A stretch of 64,000 nt of DNA, taken from positions 938,501 to 1,002,500 of the forward strand of contig JARHVA010001922.1 in the NCBI GenBank assembly GCA_037957365.1. Reading direction: 5' to 3'. The first letter of the stretch is position 1. Each line of letters starts with the position of its first letter. The translations under genes and the position numbers were made by a program. Below the pieces are notes generated by a model. It worked only from the letters and a program-made list of their open reading frames with translations, was not told the DNA's origin and made no database searches. Origin of the DNA: Torreya grandis (Eukaryota; Streptophyta; Pinopsida; Cupressales; Taxaceae). Positions 24,950 to 37,989 of this stretch are shown here, piece by piece.

Positions 24950-27900
24950 ATAGTAGAGGTATGTAGTCAAGGTATGAGTTTCAAGGCCATTTTGGCTCAA
25001 TAATGGAAACCTTTTGATTTTAAGGTCTTATAGATAAAACAACTTATGTCAAGGGTAAAGAAGGTCATCAAAGCATGATAAAGGAGTTTAAGGACCAATG
25101 AAGTATCAAACTCAGTCCGTACACTGAAAATATCATCATCTATAACCACATAAGGCTTAAGGCATCTTCAATTTAGTTTGTATATGGATACAATCAATGA
25201 TTCATTTTGAGAAGTTTCTTGATGGTTTGTGGTATTTAAGGTGAGAGATGGACTTCTATAAGATCAAAGCATGATAGTAGAGATGTTTCAAATCTAACAT
25301 ATAGTCTACCCCTAACAACACATAGTCTGCCCATAGCAACACACATTACATCATGTTATATTTATACATTACATGATATAATTAACTCTTGTTTTGAGAT
25401 GATTGATTTACATGATATATCCCTCATCTTAAAAAAGGGGCATCATAATGGGCTTGTATTATAGACATAAGCTTCCATAAATAAAAAATTAGATGAGAGT
25501 ATATCTTTTAGAGATTTAGAATGGCTCATATATTATATGGTTTTATATACATGACAAATATTTTTACATTGATATAGAGTATAATGTCATATATCATATG
25601 CATATGAACTCAATTTATAGACACTTTGGAAAATATTCATATACACTTGGGTTCATATGTATCAGAATATGTATAAAAATTTATAGGAGAAATATTATAA
25701 TTTTTCACATACAAATGATTTTAAGATACAAGTTCTCAAATTTAGCATATAACTGCATAACATTCCATCTTAATTGGTTCAGATTCGAAGGGAATGATAG
25801 TCGTTCATGCACATAAATAATAACACAATGTATATTTGAATGAAAAATGGTTGTCATTTCACTACATTATTAATATATTTGGGGTGATGATGGGGACATG
25901 GACATTGTCCATTATCTTTCATTTATGCATTATATTATGTATTGAGAGAAACTACACAATGAAAACCTATCTTCATGATAGGGGCATGGATTGTTCATTC
26001 CCTTTCAATCATGAATTTTTGTTTTTATAAAGAAAAAACTTAAGTGAAACATTATAATTGAATCTATAATCCATCTATAATGGTTGATTTAATTTTTTTG
26101 AGAAAACATGGCTTGATGGTTCTCTCATTTACCTATGTAGTTATTTATTTTAATGAACCTTGCCTAATGGTTCTCTATTTTTCCTACATATTTATTTGGG
26201 TTAGTACATTATGTAATTGTCCACCAATTCATGAGAGTTGGGGCACATTTCATTCCCAACCCAATATCCTACATATTTTCACAAATTTGGGGCATGAACA
26301 CCCTAACTCTCCATGTGCTGTAAATAAGTAGGCACAAGTTATCTAATGATATTAAAAGGAAGCATAATATCCAATAAGTTACAAAGGAAACATGATTTTC
26401 ACCAACACACATGTACTATAACCCATTTTGTTTCAAAATTTCAAAAAATAAGTTTTATATTTAAAATATTCAAGCTATGGACATTTAATACATATGATTG
26501 CAAATTTTTTTATTGAGTGATTTGCATAATTAGAACTTAATAAGAAAGACAAAGTGTGTTGTACACAATCAGGTAAAGTTTTTCCTTTTACTATAGTAAT
26601 ACCATTACTATAATTAAAAGGAGGAATTTATAGATACTAAAATTTGGTATTCGGTACTTGAAAATGAAATGTTTGACACACATTTACCACACATGAACTA
26701 AGATCTCAAACAAGTCTTAATATGCCATTCTCTCACACTTGCATGCTATATTGTGAGTCAACCCTTTTGTTATGTTTTTATACAACCATAATAACCTCAA
26801 TTTCTATTTCAAACTTGCTACAAATCATGACTCATAGTTTAGTCTACCTATACAAATGTCACTTTTACTAGATTCAATCAATATCACTAGTTGATATTGA
26901 CCTAATCTAGTATGTTCCAACCTAATTCTAACATATACTTTTTAAAATTAACCCAAACTTAGGTTCATCCCATCAACCTAATTGTATATGCTATTTATGG
27001 ATTATGTAGCACCTCAGTCATGTACACTTGGAAAACTCAGACCTTGGCTCTTCCTCTTAGTTTTGGACCTTTTCTTATTTTTGTAAATGTCACATCTACT
27101 ATATCTTATGCCCTTTAGCCTATCTCTTAGTTTGACCAGTATTATGTTGATGACCTAAGCCTTCTATCTTTATCATAATGCTTAAAATGTAATTATCTTC
27201 CACTCTCACAAGTTTTGAGCCTACACTTACTTTCATGCTCCTTGAACACTAACATTCGAGATAGACACTAGCATCGACACTAGTGTCTTGACCTGATGCA
27301 AGTGTTCAGTGCCCTAAAGTCATTTATTTTGTAAATGAAACATATCTTAATGGTCATACTAAGATATTTAATGTGAGTTAATTATCCAAAGGGATTGATA
27401 TAAATACAAGATCAACTTATTGATGTCTGTTTTGGCATGCACCAATATTCTAGGCTCATCTCATGACTCACCTCTCTTGAAAAGAGATTTCAAGAATCTC
27501 CCTAAGATTTATATCTAATTGGTCTAGGTGCACTGATATTCACTTAGTGGCTTGTTGTGACTATTGACCAAATTTGACTTTTAGGTCAAATTGGGGCACC
27601 CCTAGGTAAAAAATTGATTTTATAGATATTTTAGGGAGCATAATATCTTGTCATGAGGTTTTTAATGAGGTCATTTAGTGTTATTCAATGATATATTAGC
27701 CTTGATCATGAATTTCATTAGCTAACATGCCTTTTTTAGTAATTTTAGGGGTCAAAAAGGTACATTTAATGCTTTGTACATGGTTTTTGGGAAATTTTAA
27801 GGTTATAAAAGATTATGTCATGACCCATGTGTCCATAATGTCTTAAGTAACTAAAAAAATCAAAATATGGTAGGTTATGTAGAAGAAAATGTAGTTTTCT

Positions 27901-30900
27901 AGTGAAAGGAGAAGAAAATAGAACTTATATGGCTTCTTTGGGAAGTGTACCACTTGGAAAAGGCTGAAATATGACTCTTCAACTTCCCCATACTCAGATC
28001 CATACCTGAAATGATCTATAAGTGTAATTTTAATGCTGAAACCATTCTACTCATTTTCACCTTTCTTGGAAAGTAAAAATGACCTGTAGATTTGTACTTG
28101 GTATGGTCAGCACAAGGGGTTTCAAGAAAAATAATCTTTGAGGTGTATTTTACACTCAGTAATCTTCTATTTTATGTTTTTTTTAGAGGAATGGTGATAT
28201 GAGATTTATGAACCATTCCTAAGAATTTGACCTTTCAAATCTGCTTGCTAATCTGTATACCCTACAAGTATTGCTATTGTTTGTGAAATTCCATAAAATT
28301 AAATTGATGATATTGGTTAAAAATTATTTTGAATACCTTCCCTTATGTCCTCCATGATTGGTTTCACTTTTGGATTTGATTTGATGAGCCAACCAACTTA
28401 GTTTATAATGAAGAGTGAAGGAGTGAAGTTGCAGTCAGTTCTACCTTGTTCCAAAAAATTGGTCTTTTATAGAGGTTTTGTATGAATTAAAAAGGATATC
28501 CCACATGATGAAAATTCATATTTTCAATTCTTTCCATGTTTGGATTTCACCATGTCATCCTTTAAGTTGCTTACAAGCTTGTCTTCCTCCATTATCAGCT
28601 CTTTTCATAATTTTAGTTACAGTCTCATGGATGAGCTTGTCCATCCTATCTATGAAGGGGTAATGGAGGTGAATTAGATTATTAAAGAATTTAAGAGTTG
28701 ATTAAAGTTAATTTTTATGCTTGGTAAGGTGTAGTTTTATCATATGCTCATATTCCATGCCAAGCAGTCATTTGATGCCTCCATCTGCTCTATTTTGCAT
28801 GTAGGCAAGTGATTTTCATGATTGGAGAGGGTGATTTGAAGCTGGTTTCAAAGTGTTCTTGATGGAGATTATATATTTTAATATTTACAAATACATTTGA
28901 GCAATATTGAAGCTATTTCCTAATATGTCCTTGCCTAATTCTATGCCCTACTTGTATACATCATCTTAAAGTACACCTATAGGTCCCTTGCTGACATCAT
29001 GATATTTTATGGAGAGGTGGACATATGATCCAACTTATTATAATTGTTTTGGGTGAATTAATATGTTTAAATAAATAATTTAAGGTTCATATTCACTCAT
29101 GGTTTCAGGTTTTTCATACCTAGTTCACTATTTGCTTACCAAAACACCTACCTACAAGTGGCTGACTAGGGGATTAAAGTATTGTACGAAAGGGTTGAAA
29201 TAATTGACAATTATTTTAGATATTATTATATCAATAAATTCATGAAAAACCTATGTAAAGTTCCTATATGTCAAAAAGAATCATGAAATCATGTGTGAAG
29301 GTTATGACTGGGTTTAGGGAAGTTTTCCCTAAAGGGGTCAAAAGAGAGGCCAGGGAGTTTTTGTGGACATTACATAACATGTTTCTAAAGGATTTAAACA
29401 TGTATAAATATTTTAATATTTCAACCTCTATTATGTACAAGAGACATACAAATTTTTAAGGAGAAAGGATTAGTGGAAGATGGTGTTTGAAAGCCCAAAA
29501 GTTACTTCAAAAACATTGAAATACTTCAACAATATCTATAGGCCTGTAGGAGTAAATGATCTTTTGAATTGAGTAAAGGGCCTATGAATAAATTTTTTAA
29601 ACTAATTAAATGAGTTTAAATGAATTTAATCCTAAAAATAAAGGGTTAAGACAAGGTTCTATGTACCCATGACTACGTACATGTACCCCCTCAAGCATGG
29701 AGATCAACATCTACAACAGAGTCCTAAGGGGAGAAGTGTCTCAGTTTTGAAGAGAGTATAATTTGAGTTTAAATGGAACATATAGGTGATTTAAAAATTA
29801 AATACATATTATGACCTAAAATAATTATTAATAATGTCTACCAACATCATGACCTAATGAATAGGGTCATATACACCTACATGCAGAGTTTATGGGCAAA
29901 ACACCTCAACCTAAATAGTGATCTAAAAGGTAATGTAAGGTGGTGTATTTAAGGATAAAAAGGAGGAAAAATATTTATATATACATGGTTTAAAATAAAT
30001 ATTAACTCAAGGAATCTTACCACACTACAACCAAGTTCCAAAAAATCAAATTAACCACCTACAACAGGCCCTAAGAAGGTGTCTCAATCCAGTCAACAAG
30101 GACTCAGTTTTGGGGTAAGAAGTGCATTAGTAGGGTTAATGGTAACTAAATATTGATATAAAAATGAGTGATCACATAAATAGGTATTTTTTTGGTTTCA
30201 TAACACTCTCTCAAAGGAAAACAAGGCTTATACAAGGTCCCAAGACCCTGTACACACCTACAACAGGGTTCCAGATAACAAAGGTAAGGTGAGACATAAA
30301 CTGGTTTAGAGGTGAGAGGAAGGTTAAAATAAAGGTATAATGGTTCATGATATGTAATATAGAGTTTACATAAGAACAACACTCCTCCAATATGGCTATC
30401 TAGCTTCCTTACTTGGCTAAGGGGCTATCAGTTTGTACATGAGCTAGGAAACCTCTTTACCCAATAGGTGCATATGAAGAATCTATATAAAAGAAGTGTT
30501 TTGAATGGATTTAAATGATCCAAGAGAATAAATTTAAGGTGGGGAGCATGTTGAAACAAAATAGATGAATTGGTTTATCTTGGATAGGTCACCTTTAGGA
30601 GGATTTAAGGAAAATGTAGGAAAATAGGGGTTTTTGAGGCCTGTTTGGGGCATTTGGAGTTGGTTGGACACCTAAAACATGGAATAAGGATAAAACATTT
30701 GGTAAAAATCATCATCATAACTTGGAAAAAATCCTAAAATATTAAATTTTACATGGTTATGAGGGCTATATCTCATTGTTAAATCTCAGAGGTTAGCCAG
30801 TCTAGGAAAATTAGGCTTTGGCAAAGTAAGATAATAAGGGCAAATTGAGAAAAAGACTTGAAATGGAGATTTGATAAACTCATTGAAACATATAATGTGT

Positions 30901-31119
30901 ATTAAATTTAACTTGTTGCTATGGAAGCACTAGATCAAGCTTAGACCCCTTAGAGTGATCAAATTTCTCATGCACATAGTTCAACTAGGCAAATTTTCAC
31001 TAGGCCTAGTTGGTAAATGAGAAAGAAGATGAAGAAGGGTGCTTGGAGGGTTATGTAGTGGTATTATAAGATATAATTGGATGTAAAAATGCATAATAAA
31101 TCAACCTACCTATGAGATA
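24950..31119. other. Middle of E3b, content not resolved
   Basis: No gene. The part around 29600-30400 shares phrasing with the E3 LTR (CTACAACA-rich repeats near 29710, 30060, 30260). The part 24950-27560 has no clear counterpart in E3 and could be an insertion. A 9-bp inverted repeat (AGACACTAG ... CTAGTGTCT) is at 27263-27288. Confidence 0.35.
31115..31119 (+). repeat. E2 target site duplication, left copy
   Basis: AGATA, matching 41090-41094. Five bases is the normal length for Ty3/gypsy elements. Confidence 0.85.
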
Positions 31120-31287
31120 TATAGAGTAAAAAGTAATCTATGTTTCATTCTAATTTTCAGCAGTGCATGATCTAGATCACTATCCCCGCATACTTTGGTT
31201 CGAGACGACAAAGTTTTGAAATAGAGCGTGGGATCTAATTTCCTTTTGATTCATTTTTATCTAAGTGTTGATGTCAAGCAGAAGCTA

Positions 31288-32096
31288 CCAAGTGTAATTT
31301 TTTGAGGCACCTTTCATAATTTATATAAGGCCATGGAACGTGCCATGTGTCCTATAGTAACTCAGTAGAACGTGACAATTGTCAGCATTCACATTTCATA
31401 TCGGCATCTGCATTTTATATTGCCATCCACATTTCAAATATATTTTTAGCAGAAGGTTTCAACAAGCTAAGTATCAAGATCAGGTAAAAAGTGCCAAGTG
31501 ACAATTGTGGAAGGTTTCAGCTTGTTTTTCTAAAAGTGACAGAAGACGCCACGTATCCCAGCTGAAGAGAGTGGAAGCCACCACGTGTCGAGATCTGAAT
31601 TATCTTCATTTTGCTTCATCGATATAACAAAGACTGTGGTGGGTCTCAAGTTTTGTTTTTGAAGCAAGTGGAAGCCACTAGGTGTCGATGTCTGTGTAAA
31701 TATGAAATGAGGTATGATTGTTTTTATGATATAAATTGAGTAAAGTGGAGACCAACACGTGTCACCTTCTATAGGTTTCTCAAAAGGTAGCTAAAAGAAG
31801 TGGAGATCACCACATATCCCCAGTTAAGTAAAGCAGAAATTACCACCTGTCCCTATGCCTTTTAAAAGTTGATTGAGGAAGAAATGCTATGGGTTTTATT
31901 TTTGTTAAGTTGTTAAAGTTTGAAGAAGCAGATTGCGACAGGTGTCAAAGGTAGAACGTTCCTAAGCAAAGATATAGTAAGAGTATAGGTAAAGCGGATA
32001 GCACCATGTGTCCTCAATAAGGTTATAGAACCTGCCAAGTGTCATTCTCTGGTAATAAGAAGGTCTTCAAGGAATTGGCTAAGTGTCCTCTTCTAT
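31288..32096 (+). promoter_or_regulatory. Array of G-box/ABRE-like motifs in E2 5' LTR
   Basis: Motifs close to CCACGTGTC begin near 31288, 31343, 31494, 31549, 31581, 31676, 31755, 31810, 31843, 31938, 32004, 32035 and 32088. The best copies are CCACGTGTC at 31581-31589 and ACACGTGTC at 31755-31763. ACGTGTC is the core of ABRE elements, bound by plant bZIP factors. Most motifs are recognisable at the matching places in the 3' LTR (for example CCACGTGTC near 39418). Confidence 0.6.
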
Positions 32097-32262
32097 TTAA
32101 AAGAAGGGAGTGTCCTGTGATCTGTTTCAGCCAATGAACTGTTGAAAGATAGAACGTTTTAGAATCTAAGAAATATCTTCTATTAGACACTTCCAGTTTG
32201 GTTAGATTTCAGTTGGGCTATTAGATTTGGAACACACAAACAATCCAGAGTGAATCCAAGGC

Positions 32263-32273
32263 TATAGATAAGG
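32263..32273 (+). promoter_or_regulatory. E2 5' LTR TATA region
   Basis: TATAGATAAGG; the matching 3' LTR sequence at 40317 is TATAAATAAGG, the better TATA box. It lies about 170 bases downstream of the motif array. Confidence 0.55.
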
Positions 32274-33035
32274 GTGCAAAGTCACCAAAGATCATGATCA
32301 GATACCAGAGAGAATTTTTTGAGAGAATTATTGTCAAGAGTTTAGACTTTCCAGAGCTGTGATTAGGAATATCATTTGCCTTTGTTCTATTTTCTTAAGT
32401 TGGAAAGTTTATGTAACTGTGCATGTTTTTATGCCTCTTATGTGACTGGAGAATCAATGAGAAGATTGAATCCTATGCCTTTGTTGATATTTTTTGTGTC
32501 ATTGCAAAAGTAGTCAAAGCTGTGTTGTCAAGAGTTTTAGACTTTCTAGATCTGTGATTAGCAATATCATTTGCCTTTGTTCTATTTTCTTGAGTTGGAA
32601 AGCTTATGTAACTATGCATGTTTTTATGCCTCTTATGTGACTAGATAATTCAAATAAGAAGATTGGACCCTGTGCCTTTGTTGATATTTTTTGTATCACT
32701 GCAAAATTAGTCTATGCTGTGAGCCTCTATTTCTATTATTTTCATCTTTTACATTGATCATGCCTTGTTTTCTCTTAAATGTAATCGAATCTTACATATA
32801 GTCTCACTGTGCTCAAGATTAAGGTCAAATTACATTCAATGCATCGCCATAGTTAGATTTTATTTCTTACATTTGTGTTTCTATTAAAATTCCTATCTCT
32901 TTTCCCAGTATACCCTTGATATAAAGAAGAGACCAGCTTCTCAAAAATTTGGAGGTTGTTTTAAGTTGCAAGTCCCACATCTTGAAACTTCCCATTGTTG
33001 GTGTTAAAAACAAGCGTAATTTTAACCATCAATAG

Positions 33036-33058
33036 TTTTTAGCATGCCTGATGGGACC
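33036..33058 (+). promoter_or_regulatory. E2 primer binding site candidate
   Basis: TTTTTAGCATGCCTGATGGG directly after the 5' LTR. E3 has TTTTTGGCATGCCTGTTGGG at the same place. The consensus TGGCATGCCTGNTGGGA starts with the TGG expected of a site pairing with a tRNA CCA end. I cannot match it securely to a tRNA; tRNA-Asp-type sites are the nearest I can recall. Confidence 0.55.
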
Positions 33059-33100
33059 ATATATTGAAGTTTCTTTCAAGATCATATGAACTAGAGAGCT

Positions 33101-34330
33101 ATGAGGAGTCAGAGCTATAGACTAGAAACTAGATCTTAGTCTACTGTAAATCTAGGTATTCTTTTGCCACCTTTGGTAACTAGTCCTAGAAGAAGAGTCA
33201 ACCAGTTTATACCAATACCAAGAGCAAATATGGGAGCCCCTATAGCCCCAATAAATTATGCAAGTTGGAACACTGGTAGTCCTTTGATTCTCCCAATACT
33301 ACCAGCCACTTGGGACCCTATCCCAGTGAATGCCTTGAAATCTCTACCCAAATTTAGTGGGAAAGATTTTAAAACACCTAAAGAACATCTGCAGGATGTA
33401 TCAGATGTCTATGCTATACATGTTGTCATAAAGAAAAATGTGGCCATAAGATTATTAGCAGCTTGTTTTAAAGGGAATGCTCTAGAATGGTACCAATCTT
33501 TGACCCCAAATACCATCTCTACATGGGATCAACTTGGAGATATTTTCTTTGAAAGATTTGAAGAGAAGGGTGATAAGTCTTCTTTATTACAACAATTAAT
33601 TACCATCCAAAGGGCACCATAAGAAGTAATGACTGACTTTAATTTCATATTTCAAAAGACTTGGGAAAGAATCCCTACTACAGCTAGACCATTACCAGGT
33701 ATGGCTATAGTTTTCTATCTTAAAGCTTTAAATTCAGACATATCTATTATGATTCAGTCACTTGGAGGTCAGACTCTGCTAGAGGCTTATGACTATGCAT
33801 TCAGAGCTGAAAATAATTTGATAGATGCTAGAAATTTGTCTCTAAGGCCTCCCATGCCCATGTTCCTAGAGATTTCCTTGCCATTACCTCAATAAGCCCC
33901 TAAATCCATAGCTCCACATGTACTTATGTAAACATATCCTCAACCACCTGCTAAAGAAATCATCCCTGCCCAGTCATTTGAGCTGGATGATATTAAGAAT
34001 ATCCTAAGGACATTTTCTAATGAGTTGATTAATATAAAAAGATAGTAGAATACTTACCCTAAACCTCAATATCAAGGCTATCAATGAAATAGATTCTCAT
34101 CATAGCCAAACCAATACCAGGGTCCTCCAAGGCAAAATAACCCTTAGCTAGCAAATCAATTAGTTGCATTCCTTACACCCTCACAGACTATTCCTCCCAA
34201 TTCAAATAGGGAGATTGTTCTAAGGAAAAATAATTATGTGGATAACACTAATGCCTGGTGTTTCCCTTGCAATAATTCTCATACACCAAGAGATTGTCCT
34301 ATGGGTAATCTACAATAAAAGGTGGTAGAG
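33101..34330 (+). pseudogene. gag: E2 gag (degenerate)
   Basis: The start is the ATG at 33101, 67 bases after the LTR. It is in frame with all that follows, through one TAG at 33137. Domains: a basic N-terminus, a Pro-rich stretch, then the capsid domain from LPKFSGKDFKTPKEHL through NVAIRLLAACFKGNALEWYQSL and TISTWDQLG to FQKTWERIP. The end has a zinc knuckle at 34259-34297, C-x2-C-x3-H-x4-C (CFPCNNSHTPRDC). Stops are mostly TAG and TAA, several where Gln would be expected. The protein would have formed the particle and bound RNA. Confidence 0.85.
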
Positions 34331-35330
34331 CAAAGAAGAATGGATGGATAATTTGCAAGTTCTAGTGACAATCAAGCCTACTAGTCTTCTGGAATGCAAA
34401 ATTTAGTCTTAATGGCTTAGATGCAAGGGATGTCTTTACAACAACAAGAAGAAATAGCCCTAGAATATGCTTTGTTCTCATGGGTTGAAGATGAAGAATC
34501 AATATTCTTGAATGAATCTTCTGCTTCCAAGAAACCAGTGGTGCAATCAAATTACTATACTAGATCAAGGAAAAGAATGCTGGAACAGCCTGAAGCTGTA
34601 AACAATGAAGTTATGGAGAATATTCCATGTCAAGGTCATCAAAATACAATAGTTAGACAAGAAGTGCTTCAGTCAGTGTAGAATCAAGTAGTTCTTGGAC
34701 AAATTCTAGAAAAGGCAAGATATTCTTATTTTCTAAGAACTCAGACTCTAGGACCAATAAATGTGGTGGATCAACTGAAGATGACTCCAGCACAAGTATC
34801 AATTTGGGACATATTAGCTATTCCTAAACAAAGGAAACTATTATAAGAATCTCTTCAAATCCAAGCAATGCCCAAATATACTGAAGGACCTACTGATAAA
34901 AGAAAACTCAAAGACATAGTTCATCTACAAATAATAGCCTTAGTGAACATTGCACTAGAGGTAAGCAAATCCAAACTGGATCCCTTCTATTTAACTATGA
35001 TATTTGGCAAGAAACTGTTATATAATGCAATGATAAATTTAGAGACTAGTACTATAGTAATGCCAAAGACAATAGTAGATGCTTTAAAGTTAAAATATGA
35101 GCCACTCACTAAAAGAGTTATGCAGCTAAATGGCAAATCAGTGCAAATAATAGGGAGAATTAAACAATTCCCATTATAATTATATACTTGTCCAAATATA
35201 ATTGTAAATCAAGATATAGTAGTTATATATATACCTCTTGTATTTGGCCTATGTTTATCAAGAGACTTTATAGCCAACATAGGAGGAGATATGTCTCTTG
35301 ACTAGTCTCATTTAATTCTAAGAACTAAAT
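34331..35330 (+). pseudogene. E2 linker and retropepsin
   Basis: A linker rich in Gln and Glu (34331-34860) leads to the aspartic protease at about 34970-35320. The active site reads INLETST at 35033-35050 where the family has I-D-S-G-A-S, so Asp to Asn and Gly to Glu, both as expected from G-to-A change. The rest is well kept: VMPKTIVDALKL, then LCLSRDFIANIGG. It is in frame with gag, so gag and pol were made as one polyprotein. Confidence 0.8.
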
Positions 35331-35639
35331 ATGGTTCAAAGATGAAATTTCTATCTGAACCACTATCAAAAGATCACATCACCAATGAACCAACATCAAA
35401 GTTAGAGGCAACTCATGCTATGATGAATAAAGAAGAAAGGGTTTTTGTTGAGAAGTTAGGTGAATGGAATGAACATGATCAAGGAAAAGAAAATGACCAG
35501 TTGTTGGCTATGATGCATAGTGATCCATATGAAAATTATGACTCTACTGGTCTAGGAACTTATGTTATTTTTGATGAAGACCATGAAATCCCAAATGTTT
35601 TAAGGGGAGAAATGCTAACTAATCAAGAATCTGAAAAGG

Positions 35640-36010
35640 ATTCAAAAATTTGGACCTTAAATTTTGATGGGGCTAGAAGTAAAAATGGTGCTGGAGCAGG
35701 AATTTGTCTTACTGCTCCAAATGGTGAATTTTTTTTAAGGGCTATCCATTTTCAATGTGCTTTTACTAATAATGATGCTAAGTATGAATATTTAGTACAC
35801 GGCTCCTATTAGCCAAGAAAAAGGGGATAAAGAATCTAATAGTAAAAGGAGATTTAGAATTAGTAGTAAAGCAAATTAGAGAAAAGGCAATAGCAAAGAA
35901 TGTCAAGATGAAATCCTATAAGCACAAAATTTGGGACTTAATAGAAGATTTTTGAAGCTTTGAATATTGAATTAGTCCCCAGGATTCAAAATTTTGAAGC
36001 TAATATGGTG
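35640..36010 (+). pseudogene. E2 upstream RNase H (RVT_3/archaeal type)
   Basis: Starts KIWTLNFDGARSKNGAGAG with the first Asp, then APNGEFF, then NNDAKYEYLVHG where the catalytic Glu of AEYEA has become Lys, then IVKGDLELVVKQIR with the next Asp, then KIWDLIEDF. A one-base deletion near 35802 and an extra T in the run at 35949-35953 shift the frame and restore it. It is preceded by a long spacer (35330-35640) and followed by about 200 codons before RT. The order protease, RNase H, RT is the same as in E1 and E3. Confidence 0.8.
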
Positions 36011-36179
36011 GTACAGATTGGTTCATAGTTTGATCCAACAATTAGCTTATTAGTTAACAATGAGTCAGTAAAGGTTATAGTAAGGCCAACTATCCCAGAT
36101 AATGATGAGAATTAGAAAATATTTGAGAATGATTTTCAAGTACTCTCATTCTTGAAATAATCAGGAGAATTTGCCGATC

Positions 36180-37150
36180 AATTGCAACCAAAGATTGAAG
36201 AGGCATATGGAGATCAAATTATAAAATTAAAGAATAATAAGCTTCCCAAAGGTTTAATCACTTTAGAAAGCCTTTTTGATCCAAAAGATGGAAGCCTAGA
36301 GAAGAAAAGGTTCCAAGTAAACAAAGCAGATTATTCTGAAATAGAGGTGAGTGAAGGGAAAAAATCAAAAGTTAGAAATTCTACAACTCAAGTAGAAAAG
36401 GAAAGGCTAATTGAATTATGTAAAAAATATGACAGAGTCATAGCCTGGAGCTATGAAGACCTACATGGATATAATAGAGACATTATTCAGCACACAATAG
36501 AACTAACTGAAGGATCAAAGCCTGTCAGATAGAAATAGAGGCTTGTGAATCCAAGGATTGAGACTCTAATGGTGGATGAGTTGCATAAAATTTTAGATTC
36601 TAAAATAATTTTTTTGATCAAACACTCAACTTGGGTATCAAATCTAGTACCAGTTAGAAAAAATAATGGTGATATAAGACTTTGTGTAGATTTTAGAGAT
36701 CTAAAAAAAGCATCTTTGAAAGATCACTATCCCTTGCCCTCCATGAAATAGATTTTATAGACTGTGGCCAGATCTGAGAGGTTTTATTTGCTAGATGGTT
36801 TCTCTGGATATAATTAGATTTGGTTGGCTAATGAAGACCAATACAAAATTGCTTTTATTACCAAATGGGGAACATTTGCATATGCTAAGATGCCATTTGG
36901 CCTATCAAATGTTGGAGCCACTTTTTAGAGAGCTATGGATGTAACATTTGGAGAACTTATAAATAAAATAATCTTGATTTATCTTGATGACCTTACTATT
37001 TTTTCAAAGAATGTTGTTGATCATTTTGATCATTTAGAAGCTGTGTTTAAAAAATGTCAAGAATTTGGAATATCCTTGAATCCTAAGAAATGTATCTTTG
37101 CTGTCCCTCAAGGCAAATTATTGGGACATATAGTATCTAAAGAAGGAGTC
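36180..37150 (+). pseudogene. E2 reverse transcriptase
   Basis: The segment 36182-36532 is an acidic and Lys-rich N-terminal extension ending PVR. Then come RIETLMVDEL, IKHSTWVSNLVPVRKNNGDIRLCVDFRDLKKASLKDHYPLP in pieces, LLDGFSGYN with the first catalytic Asp, AKMPFGLSN and IYLDDLTIFSK with the intact YLDD box at 36980-36991. The polymerase residues are therefore kept, but at least seven TAG codons interrupt the domain, for instance two between PVR and RL and two after SMK. Confidence 0.88.
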
Positions 37151-37760
37151 TCCATAGGCCCAAAAAGAGTGGTAGCTATAATGAACATACCTCTTCCAGT
37201 AAATAAGAAAGCAATTCAATCTTTCTTGGGTAAGATTAATTTTGTCAGTCGGTTCATATCTGACTTTGTGGGCTTAGTAAGACTAGTGACACTCTTGCTA
37301 AAAAAAGACCTAATTTTCAAGTGGACTACGGAAGGAAGGCAAGCCTTTGAAGAGGTCAAGAAAGCTATCTCAACATCTCCAGTACTTAGAAACCTAAACT
37401 TTTCTAAGCCTTTTGTAATGTATGTATATGGAGGAGAGCTTAGTATTGTTGTTGTCCTAACATAGAAAGATGATAGATAGGAGGGAGAGCATCTAATAGC
37501 CTTTTTCTCAAGGACTCTTAGGGAATATGAAACCAGATATAACTTTGTGGAAAAACAAGAATATGTTATGGTAAAAGCCCTTAAAAAGTTTAGGTATATA
37601 GTATCAAGAAGTAAAATTTTGATACTTGTAGCTCATCCAAGTGTCAGAGAATACATCATGGAGGGTGAAATTACTAAAAAAAGAGCAAACTAGATAACTA
37701 AGATCCTTGAATATGATGTAGAAGTCAAACCCACTAAATTAGTCAGAGGTAGGGGTTTGT
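37151..37760 (+). pseudogene. E2 RT-linked RNase H
   Basis: The segment QSFLGKINFVSRFI (connection) is followed by KWTTEGRQAFEEVKKAIS, NLNFSKPFVMYVYGG with the DAS motif lost, then IAFFSRTLREYETRYNFVEKQ and EYVMVKALKKFRYIV. This is the standard RNase H of Ty3/gypsy elements. Three TAG stops occur at and after 37463. It is distinct from the RNase H at 35640. Confidence 0.82.
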
Positions 37761-37989
37761 TCCAATATATGACTCAAGAGTTTGACAAGATGATACCTGA
37801 AGAGACAAATTCGGGAACAAAAGAAGAAATTATATTGAGAATACAAGAAGTTGATTATGAATCTTGGGTTACAAGCAGGATTCATTTTATGAAAAATGGG
37901 ATTTACCCAAGAGAACCTCAAAATAAGAGAAGATACTATAGGATGCAAGGAGTTCATTTTGTTTTAATTGAATAGGTTCTTTTCAGAAG

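Larger units (their letters stand above)
31120..33034 (+). repeat. E2 5' LTR
   Basis: 1915 bases, colinear with 39194-41089. Its left half (31288-32096) holds about 13 CCAMGTGTC-like motifs. A TATA region is at 32263. A tract of about 180 bases near 32340-32500 is repeated, more diverged, near 32525-32700. It contains more CpG than the rest of the window, mostly in the motif array. Confidence 0.92.

Noticed and set aside
24645..24953. Open frame rich in Ser, Pro and His
   Set aside because: It lies in the polypyrimidine block of the E3b LTR, and the frame is not kept in the other two LTR copies.
27263..27288. Nine-base inverted repeat with an 8-base loop
   Set aside because: Too short to call a terminator, RNA gene or MITE, and nothing around it supports a function.
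27425..27450. TTTTGGCATGC word, like the E2/E3 primer site
   Set aside because: Only the first half matches, no LTR end precedes it and no gag follows.
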